Assembly: GCA_003149835.1 (NCBI GenBank)
Contig: QAMX01000071.1
Location: 1 to 11,519, forward strand
DNA from: Clostridiales bacterium
GTDB taxonomy: Bacteria; Bacillota; Clostridia; Oscillospirales; QAMX01
DNA length: 11,519 bases
Direction of reading: 5' to 3'
Shown: in pieces, positions 6,006 to 11,519 of the stretch
Numbering within the stretch: the stretch's first letter is position 1
Layout of the letters: each line of letters starts with the position of its first letter
Made by a program: the position numbers and the translations under genes
Notes under the pieces: generated by a model
Seen by the model: only the letters and a program-made list of their open reading frames with translations
Database searches by the model: none
What the model was told of the DNA's origin: nothing

Positions 6006-6626
6006 ATGGCGGTGAAAGACATTGGCAGATATGAGGAGGCGGTTCGCGCGCTTGAAGCGGAAGCGGTTCCGGAGGGCGGCGTGGTTCTTTACGGCAGCTC
6101 GACCGTCGCCCTTTGGCCGCGGGAACGGCTGACAGAGGATCTGCGACCGTTTCGGGCCTATGGCCGCGGCTTCGGCGGCAGCACGGCCGAGGAGGCGCTC
6201 TATTATTACCCGCGCCTCGTCCGCCCGTGTGCGCCGCGCGCGCTCGTCTGGTACGAGGGGGACAACGATCCCTGTTACGGCTATTCGCCGCAGCGCAGCT
6301 TTGCGCTGAGCGAGCGCGTGTTCCGAATCGCGCGCGCCGACTTTGCGGGGCTGCGGCTGATTCTCATCGGCGTCAAATACAGCAGAAACCAGCCCGCGGA
6401 CAACGCGGCGCGGCGCGCCTATAACCGGCTGCTGCGCCGATATGCGGCAGAACGCGGCTTTGCGCGCTATATCGACCTGCCCGCGCTCGTCAACACGCCG
6501 GACGGGGCGCAGCGGGAGGGCTGCTTTGCCGAAGACGGCGTTCATCTGACGGCTGCGGCTTACAGCCTGCTTGCGGGCGCCGTCCGGCAGGGCTTGGAGG
6601 AGATGTTAGGCAATGAAACGAGATGA
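6006..6626 (+). CDS. SGNH/GDSL-family hydrolase
   Basis: A cytoplasmic 206-residue esterase-type hydrolase of the SGNH superfamily; the substrate is unknown. All four signature blocks are visible. Block I is LYGSSTVALW with the presumed nucleophile Ser32. Block II is GRGFGGST around Gly58. Block III is YEGDND with Asn87. Block V is DGVHLT, with Asp177 and His180 completing the triad. The GSS form of block I and the GDND form of block III match lysophospholipase-L1-like or GDSL-like acylhydrolases. No signal peptide or membrane segment is seen. The start at 6006 follows GGAGG with an 8-nt gap; an in-frame ATG at 5919 would add 29 residues encoded by the tandem repeats. The gene overlaps ylmH by 14 bp, which implies co-translation. 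Superfamily is secure; acyl substrate is not. Confidence 0.88.
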   Translation: MAVKDIGRYEEAVRALEAEAVPEGGVVLYGSSTVALWPRERLTEDLRPFRAYGRGFGGSTAEEALYYYPRLVRPCAPRALVWYEGDNDPCYGYSPQRSFALSERVFRIARADFAGLRLILIGVKYSRNQPADNAARRAYNRLLRRYAAERGFARYIDLPALVNTPDGAQREGCFAEDGVHLTAAAYSLLAGAVRQGLEEMLGNETR

Positions 6627-7410
6627 GGCGCTCCGTCTGGCGCACAGCGAGGCGGAGCGTTTGCTCGCCGCACAGGCGTTTGACAAAGCGGCGCTGGCGG
6701 AGAAAAGCGGCCGCGTCGCCGCGACGAAATTTCTCACGCCCGCAGAGGCGGCGTTTGTGCGCCGGTTTTGCGAGCGCGTTGGCCTGCGCGCCGCGTTTGA
6801 CGGCGGCTATGCGGGCGCGGAGCGCTGCGTGGCGCTGTTTGCGCCGGAATATTATATGGAAGCGGCCGACGCCGTCGAGTCGGAGGAGAACCCTGTCGCG
6901 GTTCTGCGGGCGACAAACAGCGCCGGCGCCGCCCTGACCCACCGCGACTATCTGGGCGCGCTGATGGCCGCGGGGATTCGGCGCGAGGCCATCGGAGACA
7001 TCGCCGTACACGGCGCGGAGGCGTATATTTTCTGTCTGGCCGAGCTGACGCCGTACCTGACCCAAAACGTCGCGCAGGCGGGCCGCGCCCGTCTGACGCT
7101 AAACGAGGTCGGCCGGGCGGCCGTTCCGGCAACGGACGAATCGGACGGAGAGGCGGTGGCGGCGACGGTTTCCTCGCTGCGCGTCGACGCCGTCGCCGCG
7201 GCGGGCTTCCGGCTCTCGCGGGAGGAGGCGAAGGCGGCGGTCGAGCGGGGGCTGTGCAGCGTCAACCATCTCCCGGCGGCGAAGCCCGACGCAGCCGTGG
7301 CCGAGGGCGACCTGATCTCCGTGCGCGGCAAGGGGCGAATCCGGATCGCCGAGGTGCGCGGAGAGACGCGCAAGGGCCGCGTCGCCGTGACGCTGCTGCG
7401 CTATCGCTGA
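6613..7410 (+). CDS. ylmH: YlmH-family S4-domain RNA-binding protein
   Basis: This 265-residue protein matches the YlmH family of Firmicutes. In B. subtilis, YlmH binds ribosomes/50S particles through a C-terminal S4 domain and has been linked to ribosome-associated quality control. The N-terminal domain carries the family segment LTHRDYLGALMAAGIRR followed by EAIGDI (about residues 108-130). The S4 domain spans about residues 188-250: SLRVDAVAAAGFRLSREEAK, then GLCSVN, and GDLISVRGKGRIRI. The ATG at 6613 follows GGAGGAG by 10 nt and lies inside the end of the hydrolase gene (14-bp overlap, different frame), so the two are translationally coupled. Usually ylmH sits with ylmD-G and divIVA next to the cell-division cluster; none of those are here. 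No clear terminator follows. Family assignment is confident; physiological role is by homology only. Confidence 0.9.
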   Translation: MKRDEALRLAHSEAERLLAAQAFDKAALAEKSGRVAATKFLTPAEAAFVRRFCERVGLRAAFDGGYAGAERCVALFAPEYYMEAADAVESEENPVAVLRATNSAGAALTHRDYLGALMAAGIRREAIGDIAVHGAEAYIFCLAELTPYLTQNVAQAGRARLTLNEVGRAAVPATDESDGEAVAATVSSLRVDAVAAAGFRLSREEAKAAVERGLCSVNHLPAAKPDAAVAEGDLISVRGKGRIRIAEVRGETRKGRVAVTLLRYR

Positions 7411-7617
7411 GCGGCGGCCGCGCAGGCATACAGGCGGCCGGTATTCCATAACGGGGCGCGAAACCGTATGGAGGCGGCGAATCTGTGCGTGAAATGCGGC
7501 TGTATAAGATGAAAGCGTCGGGCAACGGGAAAACCAAGCCGGCTTTGGGGACGGGGCAAACCCGACCGAAAACCGTTCTCCGGCCGGCGGGAGGGAGCTG
7601 ATTTTTTCCTCCGGCGG
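7411..7617. other. Intergenic stretch after ylmH
   Basis: I see no gene here. A 7-bp inverted repeat (CGGCCGC at 7415-7421, GCGGCCG at 7434-7440, 12-nt loop) lies just after the ylmH stop but has no T-tract, so it is at best a weak terminator. The string GCGAAACCGTAT occurs both here (about 7458) and in the next promoter (about 7632). Confidence 0.5.
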
Positions 7618-7646
7618 TTGACAACGGCGCGGCGAAACCGTATACT
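7618..7646 (+). promoter_or_regulatory. Strong SigA promoter upstream of the TIM-barrel gene
   Basis: TTGACA (7618-7623), a 17-bp spacer and TATACT (7641-7646) form a near-consensus promoter reading right. The start would be near 7653, with an 80-nt leader before the ATG at 7734. It probably drives the TIM-barrel gene and perhaps the whole downstream series to the GNAT gene. Confidence 0.85.
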
Positions 7647-7733
7647 TATACCGAGCCCATGACGGGCGGATAAAAGGAAATCAAAATTGACGTCGCGGCC
7701 GCGGCGGGCGGCCGGAAAAACGGAGGAAGCGGA

Positions 7734-8513
7734 ATGAAATTCGGCGTGGTAAGCGATCTGAAAAACATGGAGCTGATTGCAGAGCTCGGCTTCGATTATA
7801 TTGAAGGGCATGTGACCGCCGTCGCCAATATGGACGACGAGGCGTTTGAAGCGCTTGTGAAGAAAAACGAAACGTCGCCTGTTCAGGCGGAGGCGTTCTG
7901 CGTGCTGCTGCCCGGCAGCATTAAGGTGACGGGGCCGGAGGTCGATCCGGCGCAGCAGGCGGCGTATCTCGACCGCGCCTTCGCGCGGCTGCAAAGGCTG
8001 GGCGCCGGGCCGGTGGTTTTCGGCAGCGGCGGCGCGCGGCGCGTGCCGGACGGGTTTGACCGCGCCGAGGCGTGGCACCAGCTGATCTCCTTCGGCAGAA
8101 TGCTGGCTGAAAAAGCGACGGCGCACGGCCTGACGATCGCGTTGGAGCCGCTGAACACCAAGGAGACCAACATCATCAACACGCAGGTCGACGGCATCAA
8201 GCTGATGGAGGATATCGACCGGCCGGGCTTTGAGATTCTCTCCGATTTCTATCACCTCTATCTCGCCGGCGAGGGCCGCGCCGAGGTCGCCGCCTGCGGC
8301 GCGCGGCTGAAACATACGCACATCGCCAACCCCGTCGGCCGCGTCGCCATGAAAAAGAGCGACGGGATGGACTATGACGCGTTCTTCGCGGGTCTGGCCG
8401 ACTGCGGCTATCACGGGCGGCTGAGCATCGAGGGCAACATCAAGGACATGCGCGCCGAGCTGCCCGAGGCGCTGGAACTGCTCCGCGAAAAAGCCGCGGC
8501 TTACGGGCTGTAA
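7734..8513 (+). CDS. Sugar phosphate isomerase/epimerase-like TIM-barrel protein
   Basis: A 259-residue protein of the xylose isomerase-like TIM-barrel (AP_endonuc_2) superfamily, which includes ketose 3-epimerases, hydroxypyruvate isomerase and IolE/IolI. The metal site of this fold is recognisable: Glu138 (ALEPLN), Asp171 with His174 (SDFYHL), His196 within LKHTHIANP, and Glu233 (LSIEGN). The N-terminal KFGVVSDLKNMELIAELGFDYIE is the usual first strand and helix with the D/E-rich strand end. The ATG at 7734 follows GGAGG with a 7-nt gap, about 80 nt after a strong promoter. The next gene, a UroD-like protein on the same strand, begins 246 bp later. Substrate cannot be told from sequence; epimerisation of a sugar or sugar acid is the likely reaction type. 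Confidence 0.85.
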   Translation: MKFGVVSDLKNMELIAELGFDYIEGHVTAVANMDDEAFEALVKKNETSPVQAEAFCVLLPGSIKVTGPEVDPAQQAAYLDRAFARLQRLGAGPVVFGSGGARRVPDGFDRAEAWHQLISFGRMLAEKATAHGLTIALEPLNTKETNIINTQVDGIKLMEDIDRPGFEILSDFYHLYLAGEGRAEVAACGARLKHTHIANPVGRVAMKKSDGMDYDAFFAGLADCGYHGRLSIEGNIKDMRAELPEALELLREKAAAYGL

Positions 8514-8558
8514 ACGCGGGTTCGCGCCGCGCCCTTGCGCATCGCGCGCCGGACGAAA

Positions 8559-8575
8559 GGCCAGCGCAGCTGGCC
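8559..8575. repeat. 7-bp inverted repeat after the TIM-barrel gene
   Basis: GGCCAGC and GCTGGCC flank a 3-nt loop (GCA), and six A follow on the plus strand (8576-8581). A normal intrinsic terminator would need T here, so its role for the plus-strand genes is unclear. The rest of 8514-8759 is GC-rich with no evident gene; an in-frame open extension of the next gene lacks coding character. Confidence 0.4.
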
Positions 8576-8759
8576 AAAAAACGGCGGCTGTCGGTCCTCT
8601 GCTTTCGGCGGGCGTCTCCGCGCCTATTTCCGCGCCGCCGTACAGCGTTTGTCTTTTCCCCGCGAACCCGCTTGCGCGGCCGCCCGTCTTTTGGCCATCG
8701 GCCGTTGCGGGGCGCGCCGGCAGAGCGGCGCTTCAATAACATTCGGGAGAGTGAACGGA

Positions 8760-10007
8760 ATGACGTTGACCAGCCGAGACCGCGAAACGCTCCGGCGTCT
8801 GGCCGGAGAATACATGGAGGCGGCGTCGCTGCCCGTGCAGCGCGAGAAAATGCTGCTCTGGAAAAGCCACAACCGCCTGGACCGCAAACGCCCGATGCTC
8901 AACATCGACCAGCTCCCGTGGAACGAGCTGGAAGCCGCGGACGGCGCGGCGCTGCTCTGTACCGTGGAGGAGCCGTTTTTCCGTGACATCGAGCGCACGC
9001 TGCGGCGGCAGCTCTACCAATGGCGGCATTTTCCGGCGGATATGGTGCTGGAACCGTATCTTTCCGTGCCGGCGGCGATCTATCAAAGCGGTTACGGGCT
9101 GACGCGCGTCGAAGAGGTTCGCCGCCTCGTCGAGGGCGAAACGGCGTCCTCGCACCGGTATCTCAATCAGATCCGGGAGCTGGAGGACATCGAAAAAATC
9201 CGCGATATCCATGTCACGGCCGACGCGGAGGAGAGCCGGCGCCGCCTCGACGCGGCTGCGGAAGCGTTCGGCGCGGACATACCGCTGCGGCTCAGCCGCG
9301 GGCTGCAATTTCACTTAGGCGTTTGGGACAGACTCTCCGAATACATGGGCGTGGAAACCTGTTACATCGAGATGCTCGACCGGCCGGAGCTGATTCATGC
9401 GGCCATGCGGCGGCTGACCGATTCGACCCTCAACGGGATCCGCGAGGCCAACGCGCTCGCCGTCCACGCCGACGACGTTTCCGTCTGTCACTGCTCGTAT
9501 ATCTATACCGACGAGCTCCTGCCCGATTTCGGCGCGGGCAAGGGCAGCGTTTCGAAAAACTGCTGGTCGTTTGGGCTGGCGCAGCTTTTCAGCTCGGTCT
9601 CTCCGGCGATGTTTGAGGAATTTGAGCTGCCGTATATTGCGGAGATGGCAGAGCCGTTCGGCATGATCTACTACGGCTGCTGCGACCGCCTGGACGACCG
9701 GCTCGATCTCGTCGCGCGGATTCCCCACGTCAAAAAGGTCTCGTGCAGCCCGTGGAGCCGCCGCGAGGAGTTTGCGGAAAAGCTTGACAAAACGCTGGTG
9801 ATGTCGAATAAGCCGTCGCCGGCGCTGCTCGCCGTAGATTCGTTCGACGAGGCGGCGGTGCGCGCCGACCTGCGCCGAACGATCGAATGCGCGGAGCGAA
9901 ACGGCCTCGCGCTGGAAATGATTTTAAAGGATGTGTCCACGGTGCGCTTTGACCCGCGCCGTCTGGAAGCGTGGAGCCGGATCGCCTTGGAGGAAGCCGG
10001 CGCGTGA
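8760..10007 (+). CDS. Uroporphyrinogen-decarboxylase-superfamily protein, possible methyltransferase
   Basis: A 415-residue protein that I place in the UroD/MtaA superfamily. The C-terminal half has the look of this fold in Firmicute homologs: SPAMFEEFELPYI (about 281-293), YYGCCDRLDDRLDLV (304-318), VKKVSCSPW (324-332), VMSNKPSPALLA (347-358) and ILKDVSTVRFDP (388-399). Such proteins are often corrinoid:coenzyme M or other methyltransferases with a zinc site, rather than true haem-pathway decarboxylases. Cysteines 243, 245, 307, 308 and 329 are candidate ligands, but the classic H-x-C motif is not obvious. The ATG at 8760 follows GGGAG by 10 nt; the frame stays open upstream to 8535, but that part is Arg/Ala-rich and lacks a good site. 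No corrinoid protein gene is visible in the window. Superfamily is likely; reaction unknown. Confidence 0.75.
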   Translation: MTLTSRDRETLRRLAGEYMEAASLPVQREKMLLWKSHNRLDRKRPMLNIDQLPWNELEAADGAALLCTVEEPFFRDIERTLRRQLYQWRHFPADMVLEPYLSVPAAIYQSGYGLTRVEEVRRLVEGETASSHRYLNQIRELEDIEKIRDIHVTADAEESRRRLDAAAEAFGADIPLRLSRGLQFHLGVWDRLSEYMGVETCYIEMLDRPELIHAAMRRLTDSTLNGIREANALAVHADDVSVCHCSYIYTDELLPDFGAGKGSVSKNCWSFGLAQLFSSVSPAMFEEFELPYIAEMAEPFGMIYYGCCDRLDDRLDLVARIPHVKKVSCSPWSRREEFAEKLDKTLVMSNKPSPALLAVDSFDEAAVRADLRRTIECAERNGLALEMILKDVSTVRFDPRRLEAWSRIALEEAGA

Positions 10008-10046
10008 GCCGGCCCGCGGGCGGAGAGAAAAGCGGATACGGGATCG

Positions 10047-10068
10047 GCCGCGGCCTTAGGCCCGCGGC
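10047..10068. repeat. GC-rich hairpin between the UroD-like gene and thpR
   Basis: GCCGCGG (10047-10053) pairs with CCGCGGC (10062-10068). Two more C-G pairs extend the stem past one bulged C to a TTA loop. No T-tract follows. It could attenuate or protect the message between the two genes. Confidence 0.45.
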
Positions 10069-10117
10069 TGCCGCAAGGCGGGAATCAGACGTTGAAGTAG
10101 AAAAGGAAGTGAGCGCG

Positions 10118-10636
10118 ATGCGGCTGTTTATCGCGCTGCCGCTGCCGGAAGAGGTGCGCGCGGCGGCGCTGGGCGGAATCGCCGCGCTGCGGCGGCAGGG
10201 AATCTCGGCCAATTTTACGCGGCCGGAAAATCTGCATGTGACCCTCGCCTTTATCGGCGAATCCAATCGGACGGACGCGCTGCGACGCTGTATTGACGGC
10301 GCCTGCGGCGCGCCCTTTGCGCTTGAAACCGCTGCGCCGGGGCGGTTCGGCGAGCTTATCTGGCTCGGAGTGCGCGTTTCGCCGCCGCTGGCGGCGCTGG
10401 AAAGGCGGCTGCGCGCCGCGCTGTCCGCCGAGGGCTTTGCGGTCGACTCGCGCGCTTTCCGGCCGCACATCACGCTCGCGCGCGGCGCGGGGAACGCCGC
10501 GCCGCCGGAGGTTGCGAAAAGCGCGGGCATCGCCGAGGCCGTTTCGCTGATGAAATCGGAGCGCGCCGGCGGCCGCCTCGTCTATACGGCGCTCTACACG
10601 CGGCGGATGGAGGCGGAGGGCGCGCGCGGCGTATAG
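10118..10636 (+). CDS. thpR: RNA 2',3'-cyclic phosphodiesterase / 2'-5' RNA ligase (LigT/ThpR)
   Basis: A 172-residue member of the 2H phosphoesterase superfamily, which hydrolyses 2',3'-cyclic phosphate ends and can reversibly join 2'-5' RNA linkages in vitro. Both catalytic histidine motifs are present: HVTL with His40 and HITL with His117, at the usual distance. The N-terminus MRLFIALPLPEEV is the classic ThpR/LigT opening, which fixes the start at 10118; the open frame extends upstream to 9971 but the added residues are not family-like. The ribosome site is an AAGGA run about 10 nt upstream, moderate in strength. It lies 110 bp after the UroD-like gene and 85 bp before the GNAT gene, on the same strand. 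Family assignment is secure; cellular role in bacteria is poorly defined. Confidence 0.93.
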   Translation: MRLFIALPLPEEVRAAALGGIAALRRQGISANFTRPENLHVTLAFIGESNRTDALRRCIDGACGAPFALETAAPGRFGELIWLGVRVSPPLAALERRLRAALSAEGFAVDSRAFRPHITLARGAGNAAPPEVAKSAGIAEAVSLMKSERAGGRLVYTALYTRRMEAEGARGV

Positions 10637-10667
10637 AGCGCGGCGCGGCGAAGGCGCAAACGCAGGG

Positions 10668-10701
10668 CCTCATGGCGCTGGCCGCTGCATATTGCATGAG
10701 G
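10668..10701. repeat. 7-bp inverted repeat before the GNAT gene
   Basis: CCTCATG (10668-10674) and CATGAGG (10695-10701) are exact inverted copies 20 nt apart, ending a few bases before the AAGGAGG ribosome site. If folded in RNA it could affect access to that site. It may also be chance. Confidence 0.35.
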
Positions 10702-10721
10702 GGAAAAAGGAGGCGCGGCGA

Positions 10722-11288
10722 ATGGAGCTGCATAGAATGGAAGAGGAGGCGTGGCGCGGCTATGAGCTGGATTTTCGCTACACCTCGGCGTTTTACTATG
10801 ACGTGCGCGTGGAGGCGGCGGAGGGCCGTTTCACGTTTTCGGCGGTGAAAACGCCGTTTGAAACGCCGGTGGAAAAATCCTTCCGCGACGGGCTGTTTCA
10901 GCCGTGGTGGCAGGGGTCGGCGGCATACGGCTTTTTTGAGGACGGGGCGGCCGCGCCGGTCGCCGTGATCGAAACGTGGGCGGAGGAGTGGTCGAACCGG
11001 CTGCGCGTGACCGAGCTGTGGGTCGCCGAGGGATACCGGCGCATGGGGCTGGGGCGGCGGCTCATGGAGAAGGCCAAGGAGCAGGCGGTTTACGAAAAGC
11101 GCCGCGCGGTGATTTTGGAAACGCAGTCGTGCAACGCGCCGGCGATCGCTTTTTATCTCGCGCAGGGCTTTGAACTGATCGGCTTTGACAAATGCTGCTA
11201 TTCAAACGACGACGCCGCGAGAAAAGAGGTGCGCTTGGAGCTGGGCTGGTTCACGCCGGCCGGCGCAGAGGGAGAAGCGGGCCGCTAA
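10722..11288 (+). CDS. GNAT-family N-acetyltransferase, streptothricin-acetyltransferase-like
   Basis: A 188-residue acetyl-CoA-dependent acetyltransferase. The acetyl-CoA binding motif is RRMGLG (106-111), preceded by the strand LRVTELWVAEGY. The C-terminal part, ILETQSCNAPAIAFYLAQGF followed by ELIGFDKCCY and a terminal LELGWF, resembles by eye the Sat/SatA streptothricin acetyltransferases (LETQ..N..A..FY...GF). That makes resistance-type or housekeeping acetylation possible, but many uncharacterised GNATs share this form. I use the ATG at 10722, 8 nt after AAGGAGG; an in-frame TTG at 10692 would add 10 residues without a proper site. It is the last complete gene of the rightward series. 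No intrinsic terminator of standard form follows. Confidence 0.85.
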   Translation: MELHRMEEEAWRGYELDFRYTSAFYYDVRVEAAEGRFTFSAVKTPFETPVEKSFRDGLFQPWWQGSAAYGFFEDGAAAPVAVIETWAEEWSNRLRVTELWVAEGYRRMGLGRRLMEKAKEQAVYEKRRAVILETQSCNAPAIAFYLAQGFELIGFDKCCYSNDDAARKEVRLELGWFTPAGAEGEAGR

Positions 11289-11360
11289 CGGCGAAGGCGG
11301 CGGCGAGGCGGGCGTCTGTGCTTTGACGCGGCGAGGCGGGAGCCGGCCGGAAACGCCGGA

Positions 11361-11383
11361 AACGGAAAAAACGTTTTTCTGTT
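11361..11383. repeat. 10-bp inverted repeat downstream of the GNAT gene
   Basis: AACGGAAAAA and TTTTTCTGTT flank a 3-nt loop (ACG), pairing over 10 positions with one G-T wobble. The T-run lies inside the stem rather than after it, so it is a poor terminator. It separates the GNAT gene from the next promoter. GC-rich short direct repeats (13 bp at 11300-11312 and 11328-11340; 11 bp at 11312-11322 and 11414-11424) occupy the same gap. Confidence 0.35.
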
Positions 11384-11400
11384 CCCTCGCGGCCGGGAGC

Positions 11401-11429
11401 TTGCTTTCTTTGCGCGTCTGTGCTATAAT
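11401..11429 (+). promoter_or_regulatory. Strong extended -10 promoter near the right edge
   Basis: TTGCTT (11401-11406), a 17-bp spacer and TATAAT (11424-11429) with TGC directly before the -10 give a strong promoter reading right. Start near 11436. It must serve a gene or RNA beyond the window. Confidence 0.8.
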
Positions 11430-11463
11430 TTTCGACGGATTTTATACAGGCGATTGTAAAACT

Positions 11464-11508
11464 CTCGCTTTGCCGCCTCAAAAACTCGACTTTGGCGAGC
11501 AAAGCGAG
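11464..11508 (+). promoter_or_regulatory. Stem-loop in the leader after the right-edge promoter
   Basis: CTCGCTTTGC (11464-11473) pairs perfectly with GCAAAGCGAG (11499-11508). After one bulged A, CGCC (11474-11477) pairs with GGCG (11494-11497), giving 14 bp around a 16-nt loop. It begins about 28 nt after the predicted transcription start. No T-tract is seen before the window ends. It may be a regulatory leader or the first part of a small RNA. Confidence 0.55.
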
Positions 11509-11519
11509 CCCTCGCGCCG

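Noticed and set aside
7468..7512. 14-codon Cys-rich peptide (MEAANLCVKCGCIR)
   Set aside because: The CxxCxC look is attractive, but there is no ribosome site or promoter and it is too short to support.
8535..8759. 75-residue N-terminal extension of the UroD-like protein
   Set aside because: Arg/Ala-rich sequence without a ribosome site; 8760 has a Shine-Dalgarno site and starts a normal protein sequence.
9971..10117. 49-residue N-terminal extension of ThpR
   Set aside because: It overlaps the end of the UroD-like gene, and the family N-terminus (MRLFIALPLP) begins at 10118.
11251..11502. Minus-strand open frame of 83 codons at the right edge
   Set aside because: It overlaps the end of the GNAT gene, a strong opposite promoter and a stem-loop; no ribosome site or known domain.

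Overview
The window looks like chromosome of a spore-forming clostridial Firmicute, probably a GC-rich uncultured Oscillospirales/Ruminococcaceae-type organism. The grounds are the Firmicute-type AddAB nuclease, a Spo0A with an intact DNA-binding domain, a YlmH-family S4 protein, strong GGAGG Shine-Dalgarno sites and consensus SigA promoters. No rRNA, tRNA, transposase, phage or CRISPR sequence was found. The lineage assignment is inference from gene content and composition.

Left part, minus strand (1-5141): addB (complete) followed by addA (cut by the window edge) form an addBA operon behind a perfect TTGACA-17-TATAAT promoter. Upstream lies spo0A with its own extended -10 promoter and an intrinsic terminator. 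Spo0A is the most interesting gene here. Its output domain is well conserved, but the receiver has Glu where the phosphoacceptor Asp should be, and one acidic-pocket Asp is replaced by Gly. Three perfect 0A-box cores lie 140-220 bp upstream of the gene, two of them in a head-to-tail 10-bp arrangement.

Middle (5142-6005): an AT-rich intergenic region separates the divergent halves. It holds the spo0A promoter, the 0A boxes, short tandem repeats, a perfect 14-bp palindrome, and an extended -10 promoter reading right. Three 25-bp tandem repeat units lie between that promoter and the first rightward gene.

Right part, plus strand (6006-11288): an SGNH/GDSL hydrolase overlaps a ylmH-like RNA-binding gene by 14 bp. 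After a gap with a TTGACA-17-TATACT promoter come a sugar-phosphate isomerase/epimerase-like TIM-barrel protein, a uroporphyrinogen-decarboxylase-superfamily protein, a 2'-5' RNA ligase/cyclic phosphodiesterase (ThpR) and a GNAT acetyltransferase. All read the same way, with gaps of 85-246 bp. The last 120 bases hold another strong rightward promoter followed by a long stem-loop, apparently the leader of a gene beyond the window.

The genes fall into DNA repair (AddAB), sporulation control (Spo0A), translation/RNA (YlmH, ThpR) and small-molecule metabolism (hydrolase, TIM barrel, UroD-like, GNAT). I see no single new multi-gene system. The altered Spo0A receiver together with the 0A-box cluster is the best candidate for new biology.
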